Shown here piece by piece: positions 1 to 7,041 of a stretch of DNA of 19,605 bases (its first letter is position 1; each line of letters opens with the position of its first letter). Both the position numbers and the translations under genes were made by a program. The notes under the pieces are model-generated. The model searched no databases, had not been told where the DNA came from, and worked only from the letters and a program-made list of their open reading frames with translations. Source of the stretch: JBFGCM01 sp041581135 (GTDB lineage Bacteria; Actinomycetota; Acidimicrobiia; Spongiisociales; UBA5794); NCBI GenBank assembly GCA_041581135.1, contig JBFGCM010000073.1, positions 1 through 19,605 of the forward strand, read 5' to 3'.

Positions 1-583
1 CCGTTCTGTCGACGAGGCGCGCCGCCAGTTGCAACGCATGATCGTCATGCACGGCGTCCGCCAGCCGGGCCTCGACCACGGCGGCCGCCTCGCGGAGTGC
101 CGGGCGGGCGTCGCCGATCCCCCCCATGGCCGTGAGGAGGCGCAGCAGCGCCCCAGCCTGATAGCCGACGGCGGCGCGGGGCTGCAGGCCTCCAGGAACG
201 ACCACGGTGGGCCACCCCTCTGTAGCGGCCAGCTCGACGATCGCCCCTCCGGAGGCCACGACGGCGACCGCCAGGCGCTCCACCGCGGCTTGATGCAGTG
301 CGCTGAGGGTCTCCTCCGTGTTGCCGGAGTAGGACACCGCCACCACGGCGCTTCGCGCGGGGCCGGCCCACGCCGGCACGCCATACCCGCGGTGGACCAG
401 TACCGGGAGCTGATGGGCCGTCAGGGCGGCGACGTCGCATGCGAGCGCGCTGCCTCCCATGCCGGCCACCACTACGCCGCTCGAGGCCGGCGCCGGACTC
501 AGATCACCGATCTCCGGTTCGTCGAGGTCGGCTGCCCATCGCAGCTGCCGCGGTAGGTCGGCGACCATGGGGTGGAGCTTCAC
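1..583 (-). CDS. SIS-domain phosphoglucose/phosphomannose isomerase-like protein (3' end off window)
   Basis: The gene runs off the left edge; about 194 N-terminal codons are visible. The translation has the SIS fold signatures GMGGSALACD near residue 40 and SYSGNTEETL near residue 85, then PGGLQPRAAVGYQAGALLR, as in the bifunctional phosphoglucose/phosphomannose isomerase family that interconverts hexose-6-phosphates and fructose-6-phosphate in the cytosol. It is last of three genes with manB and a Trm112-like gene, an arrangement common in actinobacteria, and so probably feeds mannose-phosphate metabolism. I chose the GTG at 583, which lies 10 bases after the upstream stop. An in-frame ATG at 568 is an alternative, and neither has a convincing ribosome binding site. 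The family call is firm, but whether the enzyme prefers glucose or mannose phosphate cannot be read from this part. Confidence 0.82.
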   Translation of the reverse strand, partial: MKLHPMVADLPRQLRWAADLDEPEIGDLSPAPASSGVVVAGMGGSALACDVAALTAHQLPVLVHRGYGVPAWAGPARSAVVAVSYSGNTEETLSALHQAAVERLAVAVVASGGAIVELAATEGWPTVVVPGGLQPRAAVGYQAGALLRLLTAMGGIGDARPALREAAAVVEARLADAVHDDHALQLAARLVDRT

Positions 584-593
584 GCCAAGGCCG

Positions 594-773
594 TCAGGAC
601 CGGCGCGCTTCTTCGACGATCATCCACGGGATGCCGTCCTTGATGAGATAGCACAGGCCGCACTCACCGCACACCAGCTCCGGGGGCGCGTCGTCGTCCC
701 CACCCTCCTCGGTGAGACTGCCCCCACAGTTGGGGCACCTCATGATCTCCATCAACTCGGGATCGAGCGTCAT
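594..773 (-). CDS. Trm112-like zinc protein, 59 aa
   Basis: This small protein has two CxxC knuckles: C13-P-N-C16 in MRCPNCGGSL and C35-G-E-C38 in LVCGECGLCY. It ends with YLIKDGIPWMIVEEA, the pattern of the Trm112 / YcaR family. In eukaryotes and archaea Trm112 activates methyltransferases; the bacterial role is mostly unknown. Its ATG overlaps the manB stop codon as ATGA, and a strong GGAGGAG precedes it by 6 bases inside manB, so it should be translationally coupled to manB. It lies between manB and the SIS isomerase, its usual place in actinobacteria. The catalogue of ORFs at larger size thresholds would easily miss it. The call is confident; the molecular role is not. Confidence 0.85.
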   Translation of the reverse strand: MTLDPELMEIMRCPNCGGSLTEEGGDDDAPPELVCGECGLCYLIKDGIPWMIVEEARRS

Positions 774-2146
774 GCAACATCTCCTCCATGGCTCTCCACG
801 ACCTGGCGGACTCCGTCCACGAGATGACTGACGGCCTCACGGTCCGGACCCTCCACGTTGAGCCGGAGTACGGGCTCGGTGTTGGAGGGACGGAGGTTGA
901 ACCAGCGGTCCGGCCAGGAGACGGTCAGGCCGTCGAGCCGGTCGATGCCGGCGTCGGCATAGGCCGAGGCGACGGCCTCGATGGCTTCCTGCTTCGCCTC
1001 GACGGCGAGGTTGATCTCCCCCGACTGCTCGTACGGCTCGTAGTCCTGCCGGAGCACGGACAACGATCGACCGTCCTCCGAGAGCACCTGTAACAACACG
1101 AGCGTCGCCAGGATGCCGGAGTCGGCACGGAAGTTGTCCCGGAAGTAGTAGTGCCCGGAGTGCTCACCACCGAACACCGCGCCGGTCTCCTTCATCACCT
1201 CCTTGATGAACGAGTGACCCACCCGGGTGCGCACCGGCGTACCACCGGCGGAGGCAACGGACTCGGGCACGGCGCGACTGCAAATGAGATTGTGCACGAT
1301 GGAGGCTCCCGGCTCGCGCTCGAGGAACCAACGAGCAATGATCGCGGTGGTGGTGCTGCCGGGCAGTGGGTGCAACTGGTCGTCGACGAAGAACGCCCGG
1401 TCGGCATCACCGTCGAACGCCACGCCGAGGTCGACCCCACTCCTCCGCATCAGAGCGAGCAGATCCTCCAAGTTCTCCGGCCGCAGCGGATCGGGGTGGT
1501 GATTGGGGAAATCGCCGTCGGGCTCCATGTAGAGAGGGACCAGCTCGGGAGCGATGCGGTCGAACACGGTGGGGAGCACCACTCCGGCCATGCCGTTGCC
1601 GCCGTCCGCGGCCACCTTGATGTCCCGCAGATGGTCGGGCTCGATGATCGAAAGCACGTGATCGACATACCCCGGCTTCGGATCCCGCTCCCACACCGAG
1701 CCCCGATCGGCCACGGGTGCCGCCGGGTCGAAGGCCTCGGCGTGCCGGCGCACCTCGGCGAGGCCGGAATCGGCGCCGACCGGAGCGGCTCCGGCGAGAC
1801 AGAACTTGAGGCCGTTGTACTCCTTGGGATTGTGCGAAGCCGTGACCATGACGCCGGGCCGGCCCGCATCCCCGGCGACGAAGTAGATCATGTCGGTGGT
1901 CACCAGACCGAGCTTCTCCACGTCCACACCACGCGCCGTGATCCCGTCGACGAGTGCATCGACCAACGCCGGGGTCGTCAAGCGGCAGTCCCACCCGACG
2001 GCGATGCCGCCGTCGACCTGGCCGGCGTCCGCGGCGAAGTCGGCAAAGCCGGCGCCGATGCGGCGCGCCTCGTCGCCGCCCCACTCGGCGGGAACCTTGC
2101 CGCGCACGTCGTAGGCCTTGAAGATGGTGTCGAACACAGCAGGCAT
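770..2146 (-). CDS. manB: Phosphomannomutase / phosphoglucomutase (alpha-D-phosphohexomutase)
   Basis: This 458-aa cytosolic enzyme interconverts hexose-6-phosphate and hexose-1-phosphate. All four family signatures are present: the phosphoserine loop TASHNP at 102-107 (catalytic Ser104), the metal site DGDADR at 245-250, the sugar-binding loop GEHSGHYYF at 327-335, and RPSNTEPVLR near the C-terminus for phosphate binding. Length is normal for the family. The frame is open 29 codons further upstream, but MPAVFDTIFKAYDVRG is the conserved N-terminus and the ATG at 2146 follows a GAGCGAGG Shine-Dalgarno-like stretch. It heads the manB / Trm112 / SIS operon and is divergent from the GT2 gene at 2215. 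Mannose-1-phosphate would feed GDP-mannose synthesis. Sugar specificity (Man versus Glc) cannot be decided from motifs. Confidence 0.93.
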   Translation of the reverse strand: MPAVFDTIFKAYDVRGKVPAEWGGDEARRIGAGFADFAADAGQVDGGIAVGWDCRLTTPALVDALVDGITARGVDVEKLGLVTTDMIYFVAGDAGRPGVMVTASHNPKEYNGLKFCLAGAAPVGADSGLAEVRRHAEAFDPAAPVADRGSVWERDPKPGYVDHVLSIIEPDHLRDIKVAADGGNGMAGVVLPTVFDRIAPELVPLYMEPDGDFPNHHPDPLRPENLEDLLALMRRSGVDLGVAFDGDADRAFFVDDQLHPLPGSTTTAIIARWFLEREPGASIVHNLICSRAVPESVASAGGTPVRTRVGHSFIKEVMKETGAVFGGEHSGHYYFRDNFRADSGILATLVLLQVLSEDGRSLSVLRQDYEPYEQSGEINLAVEAKQEAIEAVASAYADAGIDRLDGLTVSWPDRWFNLRPSNTEPVLRLNVEGPDREAVSHLVDGVRQVVESHGGDVA

Positions 2147-2175
2147 CGGTCCTCGCTCGTCAGGGGAACCGGGGC

Positions 2176-2181
2176 ATTCTA
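2176..2181 (-). promoter_or_regulatory. Candidate -10 element for manB
   Basis: The minus-strand hexamer TAGAAT matches TATAAT at five of six positions and lies 29 bases before the manB ATG. This would give a leader of about 22 bases containing the GAGCGAGG ribosome-binding stretch. No good -35 hexamer is visible at normal spacing. The element overlaps the region used by the divergent GT2 promoter, so the two may compete. Confidence 0.35.
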
Positions 2182-2199
2182 CGTACTCTGCGGCTCCCG

Positions 2200-2205
2200 T
2201 AGACT
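2200..2205 (+). promoter_or_regulatory. Candidate -10 element, leaderless start of the GT2 gene
   Basis: TAGACT fits the actinobacterial TANNNT -10 pattern and ends 9 bases before the ATG at 2215. Transcription would begin at or next to the start codon. No Shine-Dalgarno is present, which fits a leaderless mRNA. A second TANNNT (TACTCT, 2184-2189) would instead give a leader of about 19 bases. No clear -35 was found. Confidence 0.4.
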
Positions 2206-2214
2206 CGCCGCCCC

Positions 2215-2943
2215 ATGAACGCTGCCGCCACACCCGAGCCGAGTCGAGACACCGCGCACTCCGCCTTGTCGGTGATCCTGCCGGCCTACCAGCTCGAAGC
2301 GACCATCGCCGACAACCTGCGCACGGTGGTACGCGCCCTCCCGGAAGCCGAGGTGATCGCCGTGGACGACGGCAGCACCGACGGCACGTGGGAGGCCATG
2401 TCGGCCGTCGACGGTGTCACGGCGTTGCGCCACTCGGTGAACCAGGGCAAGGGAGCGGCGCTGCGGACCGGGTTTGCCGCATCCACGGCCGAGGTGATCG
2501 TGTTTCTCGACGGTGACCTGGATCTGCCGGCTGAACAGGTGCCGGACTTCGTCGCCGAGATGCGGCGGCGCGGCGTCGACGTGCTGGTGGGGGCCAAACA
2601 CGAGGTGATGCACAAGAGCACGTACCCACTGAAGCGGCGCATCCTGTCGAAGATCTTCTCCGCAGTGACCGGGCTGCTCTTCCGTCTCCCCATACAGGAG
2701 ACCCAGACCGGGCTCAAGGCCTTCCGCCGCCCGGCGCTCGAAGCCGGATTCCGGGAGATGAAGGTGACCCGCTACGCGTTCGATCTCGATCTGCTGGTGC
2801 GCATCCACCGCTCCGGTTTCTCGATGGCGCAAACCCCCGTAGTCTTGCGGCCCGGAGCCTCCTCGGCTCCCCTCCCGCTGGCGATCCTGTGGGAGATGGC
2901 GCGCGACACCCTGCGCGTGCTGTGGTGGAGCGTCCGGAGCTGA
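2215..2943 (+). CDS. GT2 glycosyltransferase, polyprenyl-phosphate sugar transferase-like (DPM1-like)
   Basis: This 242-aa protein has a GT-A fold of the dolichol/polyprenyl-phosphate mannosyl- or glucosyltransferase type. SVILPAYQ opens the nucleotide-binding fold, VDDGSTDGT holds the first donor-binding aspartates, VNQGKGAALRTG is typical of the DPM1 branch, and FLDGDLDLP is the DxD-type metal motif. The acceptor region QTGLKAFRRPAL and FDLDLLVRI follow. It should transfer a sugar from a nucleotide donor to undecaprenyl or decaprenyl phosphate at the inner membrane face. No C-terminal membrane spans are present, so membrane anchoring would need a partner. The GtrA protein encoded convergently 4 bases away is the obvious candidate. 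The ATG at 2215 was chosen because it precedes the fold directly and sits on a likely leaderless promoter. Confidence 0.85.
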   Translation: MNAAATPEPSRDTAHSALSVILPAYQLEATIADNLRTVVRALPEAEVIAVDDGSTDGTWEAMSAVDGVTALRHSVNQGKGAALRTGFAASTAEVIVFLDGDLDLPAEQVPDFVAEMRRRGVDVLVGAKHEVMHKSTYPLKRRILSKIFSAVTGLLFRLPIQETQTGLKAFRRPALEAGFREMKVTRYAFDLDLLVRIHRSGFSMAQTPVVLRPGASSAPLPLAILWEMARDTLRVLWWSVRS

Positions 2944-2947
2944 GCGG

Positions 2948-3433
2948 CTACTCGGTGCGGTGGCGACCCGCGAGCACCTGGTGCCCGGCATCCTTTCGCG
3001 ATTTGGCGAACACGAGATCGCGATAGGACGCGAACTTCGGGAGCAGGACGATGCCGACGGCGGCGATCTGGGCGAGATTGAACGTCCAACCGTCGAGCGG
3101 CCCCACCAGGACGTCTGCGATCTCCACGACGGAGACGGTCACCGCCCACGCGATGAGGTTCACCGTGTAGAACACCATGGTCTCCCGCAGCAAGCCCTTG
3201 CCGTGCTTGATGGCGAAGGTCCATCGACGATTCAGCACGTAGCTGCCGGCCGTGGCGGTGGAGAACGCAACGGTCACGGCCCAGAAGTCCGACCAGCCAT
3301 ATCCGAACTTGAGCACGTTGGAGATGCTGAAGTGGACGATGGTGTTGAACACACCGATGATGCCCACCTTCATGAGCTGGGTGAGTCCTTCGCCGCTGAC
3401 CAGCGACCAGGCGTAGTTGGCTGCCTTCTTCAC
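2948..3433 (-). CDS. GtrA family membrane protein
   Basis: This 161-aa protein has four predicted membrane spans (approximately residues 20-40, 50-68, 85-107 and 118-136) and GtrA family hallmarks: KVGIIGVFNTIVHF at the first span, a middle segment SYVLNRRWTF, and LLPKFASYRDLVF near the end. GtrA proteins are thought to flip polyprenyl-phosphate-linked sugars or to assist the GT2 enzyme that makes them. It starts with GTG at 3433, 16 bases downstream of the large membrane protein's stop, so it is probably co-transcribed with it. It converges on the GT2 gene with a 4-base gap. Donor sugar is unknown. Confidence 0.85.
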   Translation of the reverse strand: MKKAANYAWSLVSGEGLTQLMKVGIIGVFNTIVHFSISNVLKFGYGWSDFWAVTVAFSTATAGSYVLNRRWTFAIKHGKGLLRETMVFYTVNLIAWAVTVSVVEIADVLVGPLDGWTFNLAQIAAVGIVLLPKFASYRDLVFAKSRKDAGHQVLAGRHRTE

Positions 3434-3449
3434 GGTGTACTCGGTTCGT

Positions 3450-5747
3450 TCAAGCGGGAGGCGGCGGGGGATCGTCCCCGGATGCGGGCACCGTCGTCGT
3501 CAAGGTCGGTTCACGGTCACGAGCCGCGTAGAGCCCTCGGCGGCTCGGCAGCCTCGGTACGGAAGCCACTGCCTTGGAACGGCGGAACCGCCACATTACC
3601 AAGAACGCAATGCCGCCCAGCGTGAGCACCAGACCCACGTTCTCGACCCACGTCCTGCCAAACCTCAACTCGACTTCCTCTTCGGTCGGAACCACCACCA
3701 TCAACGACGGTGCGGCCCGGTAAGGGCCTTCCGCCCCGTCGGCTTTCCAATTGGGGAAGTGTGAGACCTTCACCAAGTGCGGAACCCCGACGGCGGTGGT
3801 GCGGAACGAGATCCGCTCGTCCTCGATGACGATATCGGACACCTCCCCATCGACCTGAAGCGGCGCCCCGGCGTCGAAACGGGACCGCAGCGAGGTCACC
3901 TGGGGCCACTCGGGGGGCCCCTCTTCCACCAGCCAGTGATCGAGCGTGGTCACATCGTCGTACCACTCCAACGCCGCGTCGAAGAACGGCTCCTCGCCAC
4001 CCCACCGCGCCGGCACGAACGCGGCGATGTCGACCAGGCTGCTGTCGGGTGCCTTGAAGATGGTCCATGGCTCGGCGGTGGTTATCTGCTCGAAGGCCGG
4101 CGCCGCTTGCGCCAAGCGAGTGGCCTCGGGCGTGAAGCTGACGTAGTAGTCGATGCCGAACACCGGGAGGTGCAATGCCGCCCGATCGAAGTCGAGCGGC
4201 CGGTATCGGATGCCGCGTACCGGGTTCGACGGTCGGAAGCTGACTTCCGACGCGTTGAGGAAGTGGAACGGTGTGGAGATGGACGACTCGAAGAACACAC
4301 CTTCCATCGATGGGTGCCCCTCACTCCAGTACGGAAGGAGCATCAGTGCCATTGGCGTGCCGTACTTGTTCTGGTCCGAGTTCACCTCCCACATGACTCG
4401 ACCGTCCGGCAACGAGTCGACCGCATTGAGCAGGGCCTCGTACTGGGGGAAGTCCGTCTTGCCCTCGTATCCCGTGAAGTTCCACTTCACCCACGCCGGG
4501 AGGTCGTGCATACCCACCGCGACCACATTGATGACGAGGAGCGCAGCGAGGACCGACCCGGCCATCGCTGCCGGTTGCCGCCAGGGCAGCCGCCGGGCGG
4601 CCTCGGCGATCGCGAGGCCCATGGCGATGCCGGCGAACACGAAGAGCCCGAAGTACCAGTAGGGCAGCAGCCGCGCGTTGTACACGATGGTGATGCCTGT
4701 GAACGGCAGCACCAGGTACCCCGCCAACGGCAGCACGGTGAGGAAGACGGCCACCGTCACATCATCACGGCGGGCAAGCGTCCACACCATGCCGATGATC
4801 GCCACCGCCAGGATCGGCACGAGCTCGTCGGGAAACGGTGAACCCGGGATGTTGTCGCCCACGATGGCCCGCACCGGAGTCCATCCCATGTCGGTGGTGA
4901 AGCCGCCGAGGATCCGCACGATGAAGGGCACGGCCCACAAGGCGGCCAGTGCGAAGCCGAGCAGCCACGAACCGAAGAGCGCACGCCGGCCGGTCTTGGT
5001 CAACAAGAGCGGCAACGAGGCAACCACCACGATGGCGGTGGTCACGACATGCGCCAGTGCCGTCAACGCCAGCACGACCCCTGTCAGAGGACGGAATCCG
5101 CGTCCGGTACGTGTGTCCTTGACGACCATGCCCAGATAGACGAGCGACAGTGCGAACGACCACGAGAACGAGAACTCCCCGGCGAGCGTCGACTTCACGT
5201 TGGCGCCGAAGATGGAGAAGCTCTCCATGAACAAGAATGCCGTGCCGGACACCGCAGCCACGGCTGCGATCAGCCGGGCGAAGCCCATGCTGCGAACGAA
5301 GTAGTACGTGGCTGGTGGCAACGCCACGAGCCCGGCGATGCTGACCAACTTGAAGGCAACGCCGTAGGGCATCACCACGTCGAGGAGCACCGTCGCCAGG
5401 GCCGGCAACGGGAAGTAGAAGTACAACGCCGGGAAGCCGGCGTACCAGTCGTTGCTCCAGCCGAGCAGCTGGAAGTCGGGCAGCAGATGATCTCGAAGGA
5501 AGGCGGGCAGGTAGACGTGTGCGCCGGTGTCGCCGCCGGTCGGAGTGTTGGCGAGCAGGAGAGCCGGGAAGTCCCAGTCGACCGAGAAGAACGGGAACGC
5601 CTGCGCCGGACTGAACGAGCCGATGACGCCGGACATGATGAACAGGACGAACGCCGACGCGAACCACACCAGGCCATGGGCGAGCCATGTGGCATCGCGC
5701 AGCCGTGGGTGTGCGGCGGATCCCCGAAGCGGCGGGTCGGTCGTCAC
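3450..5747 (-). CDS. Large PTPS-related multi-span membrane protein (putative GT-C-like)
   Basis: This 765-aa protein resembles the 6-pyruvoyl-tetrahydropterin-synthase-related membrane family, a name from annotation history and not a biochemical role. An N-terminal span (about 23-44) precedes the conserved extracytoplasmic loop GGDTGAH (71-77), GWSNDWYAGFPALYFYFPLP and MPYGVAFKLV. About ten hydrophobic segments follow up to residue ~430, then a soluble extracytoplasmic domain, a final span near 705-725 and a basic, proline-rich tail ending DDPPPPPA. The early Asp loop and topology resemble GT-C glycosyltransferases that use polyprenyl-linked sugars. The gene lies directly upstream of gtrA. 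The start is GTG at 5747 with no clear ribosome binding site; the first span begins soon after it. Family resemblance is confident; enzymatic function is inference. Confidence 0.78.
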   Translation of the reverse strand: MTTDPPLRGSAAHPRLRDATWLAHGLVWFASAFVLFIMSGVIGSFSPAQAFPFFSVDWDFPALLLANTPTGGDTGAHVYLPAFLRDHLLPDFQLLGWSNDWYAGFPALYFYFPLPALATVLLDVVMPYGVAFKLVSIAGLVALPPATYYFVRSMGFARLIAAVAAVSGTAFLFMESFSIFGANVKSTLAGEFSFSWSFALSLVYLGMVVKDTRTGRGFRPLTGVVLALTALAHVVTTAIVVVASLPLLLTKTGRRALFGSWLLGFALAALWAVPFIVRILGGFTTDMGWTPVRAIVGDNIPGSPFPDELVPILAVAIIGMVWTLARRDDVTVAVFLTVLPLAGYLVLPFTGITIVYNARLLPYWYFGLFVFAGIAMGLAIAEAARRLPWRQPAAMAGSVLAALLVINVVAVGMHDLPAWVKWNFTGYEGKTDFPQYEALLNAVDSLPDGRVMWEVNSDQNKYGTPMALMLLPYWSEGHPSMEGVFFESSISTPFHFLNASEVSFRPSNPVRGIRYRPLDFDRAALHLPVFGIDYYVSFTPEATRLAQAAPAFEQITTAEPWTIFKAPDSSLVDIAAFVPARWGGEEPFFDAALEWYDDVTTLDHWLVEEGPPEWPQVTSLRSRFDAGAPLQVDGEVSDIVIEDERISFRTTAVGVPHLVKVSHFPNWKADGAEGPYRAAPSLMVVVPTEEEVELRFGRTWVENVGLVLTLGGIAFLVMWRFRRSKAVASVPRLPSRRGLYAARDREPTLTTTVPASGDDPPPPPA

Positions 5748-5786
5748 GCCGTGGAGCGTAGTGCTGGGAAGCGCCTAATCCGAGGC

Positions 5787-5981
5787 CTAGCCGCGCGGCT
5801 TACGGGCCAGGTCGAGCACTGCGTCGAGGGCCAGTGATTCTCCGTCGCGGTTCCACCATCGGGTCTCGCACGTGTGGCACGAGCAGAAGAACACCTCGGT
5901 TCCGTCTGGCATGGCGAGCTCGATCTGGATGACGTCGCTCCCGCCGCATTCACCGCACTGGATGCCGGGTCTGTTCACCAT
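5787..5981 (-). CDS. Small zinc-ribbon protein, 64 aa
   Basis: This is a short cytosolic protein with C9-G-E-C12 followed by C33-S-C35-H-T-C38 and ETRWWNRDGESLALDAVLDL. The Cys pairs, separated by a predicted beta hairpin (VIQIELAMPDGTEVFF), look like a zinc ribbon of the TFIIS / RNA-polymerase-subunit type. I recall similar stand-alone ribbons in actinobacterial genomes but know no assigned function. The ATG at 5981 follows AGGTAGGA, a fair ribosome binding site. It lies 13 bases after the DUF6788-like gene and 39 bases before the large membrane protein, all on one strand. A nucleic-acid or transcription-factor role is only a guess. Confidence 0.75.
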   Translation of the reverse strand: MVNRPGIQCGECGGSDVIQIELAMPDGTEVFFCSCHTCETRWWNRDGESLALDAVLDLARKPRG

Positions 5982-5994
5982 GGCAACATCCTAC

Positions 5995-6321
5995 CTAAGG
6001 TTGGTCGACACCAATAGTAGCCGTGAGCGCGCTCGGCGCGTTCACGGGGGCCTCGGCGTCGTCGTCGAGCTTGCCCAGGTACCGAGAGCGGCGCCGGCCG
6101 TCTTCCCTCCAGTACGCGTACCAGTACGGGCCGTGGGGGCATCGCGTACACGCCGCCTTGCCGCAGCGCACCATCTGCTCTCGGAGCTTCACGTCGGGAG
6201 CCGAACCATTGAGCGTCACGCCCCGTTGTTCGAGCCTGGCTTGCGCCAAGATGAGGAGCCGCCGTAGCTCGTGCTCATCCATCTCACGCACGGCCTCGAG
6301 GACGTCCCGGTCGATGGGCAT
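5995..6321 (-). CDS. DUF6788-like small protein, 108 aa
   Basis: The N-terminal half (residues 1-35) is a charged helical region, MDEHELRRLLILAQARLEQ. It is followed by the signature MVRCGKAACTRCPHGPYWYAYW and then REDGRRRSRYLGKL, which I recognise as the DUF6788 pattern. In that family a CGKxxCxC-type cluster precedes HGPYxY and a basic RxRYxG motif. Three cysteines in this cluster could bind zinc. Many relatives sit near mobile elements or in phage-like contexts, but here the gene is embedded in a house-keeping-looking run, 6 bases after DUF3499 and 13 before the zinc ribbon. The ATG at 6321 is the only good start. Function is unknown. Confidence 0.72.
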   Translation of the reverse strand: MPIDRDVLEAVREMDEHELRRLLILAQARLEQRGVTLNGSAPDVKLREQMVRCGKAACTRCPHGPYWYAYWREDGRRRSRYLGKLDDDAEAPVNAPSALTATIGVDQP

Positions 6322-6327
6322 CCGCGC

Positions 6328-6570
6328 TCAGGCCACGTCGACGTCGAGGAACAGCGGCCGTACCGGGCTCCGCGAGTCGGTGAGCGTCCACCCCACGGGA
6401 GGTGTCAACGATGCGGCGTGCGCCTCGCACAGCGGATAGTCCCGACCCCGGACGAACGCCTCATCGGCATCATCCAGCCACACCTTCGCCGCCGCATAGT
6501 CGTATGACATGGCGACCGTGGCCGGAGCGCTGCACCGGCTACACAGGGGCGGACCTGGATGGCGAGTCAT
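6328..6570 (-). CDS. DUF3499 family protein, 80 aa
   Basis: This protein is recognisable as DUF3499, an actinobacteria-restricted family. It has C10-S-R-C13 (LCSRCSAPATVAMSYDYA), then YPLCEAHAASLTPPVGW, together giving a CxxC plus CxxH likely zinc site. Family members usually lie near cofD/cofE, a DUF5719-type protein and manB, as here. No function is established. The ATG at 6570 starts 8 bases after a well-formed promoter (see 6579-6607), implying a leaderless mRNA and a separate transcription start inside the long minus-strand gene run. The stop codon is 6 bases before the DUF6788-like start, so the two are probably co-transcribed. Confidence 0.85.
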   Translation of the reverse strand: MTRHPGPPLCSRCSAPATVAMSYDYAAAKVWLDDADEAFVRGRDYPLCEAHAASLTPPVGWTLTDSRSPVRPLFLDVDVA

Positions 6571-6578
6571 GACCGGCC

Positions 6579-6607
6579 ACGGTAGGGCCGCGCTCCCCCG
6601 GAACCAA
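6579..6607 (-). promoter_or_regulatory. Sigma-70-type promoter, leaderless start of DUF3499
   Basis: On the minus strand a TTGGTT hexamer (6607-6602) is followed by exactly 17 bases and then TACCGT (6584-6579), matching TTGNNN and TANNNT. Eight more bases lead to the ATG at 6570, so transcription would begin at the start codon or within two bases of it. This is the best-formed promoter in the window. Confidence 0.55.
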
Positions 6608-6622
6608 GGATTTCGCGGCGCG

Positions 6623-6650
6623 GTCTTACGCGCCGATTCGCGCGTAAGAC
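6623..6650. terminator. Perfect 11-bp hairpin after the thioredoxin-like gene
   Basis: GTCTTACGCGC (6623-6633) and GCGCGTAAGAC (6640-6650) are perfect inverted repeats around a 6-base loop. The hairpin lies 13 bases past the stop codon of the minus-strand thioredoxin-like gene and just upstream of the DUF3499 promoter, which suits a transcription boundary. The T-rich flank (TTTTGTGATTTT) is on the plus-strand 3' side, so on the minus strand it would be a hairpin without a U-tract. An operator role is an alternative. Confidence 0.5.
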
Positions 6651-6663
6651 GGTTTTGTGATTT

Positions 6664-7041
6664 TCACCGGCGCAGCGCCCGGTCGAGCCGAGCAGGTCTC
6701 GGTACGCCGGTGAACTGGGCGACCACGCTCTGATCAGCGGCGATCACGGCCGTCAACGGCACGGACTCGACCCCGGCGCGTGTCTGGAGCTGTGGCTCCA
6801 GCTCGAAAGTGACCTCTCGGATCGGGGCATCGGCGCGTGCCGCCGCCGCGCCGGCGATGGCCAGCGCCTCTTTGCATTTGGTACAGGTCGTCGACGTGAA
6901 CACCACGATCCCCACGGGCAGACCCTCGGGATCGATCGGCGGGTGCGGGACCGGGACGAGACGCCGTGCCAGTCTTCCCACGACGTAGGCGCCGAGGCCG
7001 ATGCCCGCGACCACGATGAGCCGAACGGTCAGCTCATCCAC
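6664..7041 (-). CDS. Membrane-anchored thioredoxin-like protein (CTKC motif)
   Basis: This 125-aa protein starts with a single hydrophobic span (residues 5-22, LTVRLIVVAGIGLGAYVVG), then a basic-proline linker and a thioredoxin-like domain. VVFTSTTCTKCKEAL carries the redox pair C-T-K-C at about residues 52-55, and VESVPLTAVI supplies the cis-proline typical of the fold. The usual CxPC spacing is thus CTKC, unlike the classic CGPC. Topology is N-in or N-out anchored; by the positive-inside rule the RLARR after the span suggests a cytoplasmic domain, but this is uncertain. The GTG start at 7041 overlaps the DUF5719 stop by 8 bases, so it is translationally coupled to that secreted protein. Partner or substrate is unknown. 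Confidence 0.75.
   Translation of the reverse strand: MDELTVRLIVVAGIGLGAYVVGRLARRLVPVPHPPIDPEGLPVGIVVFTSTTCTKCKEALAIAGAAAARADAPIREVTFELEPQLQTRAGVESVPLTAVIAADQSVVAQFTGVPRPARLDRALRR

Noticed and set aside
1151..2218. Long plus-strand ORF (355 codons) opposite manB
   Set aside because: The antisense of a high-GC gene stays open by codon bias. The translation is His/Arg/Gly-rich with no domain, while manB on the other strand has all family motifs.
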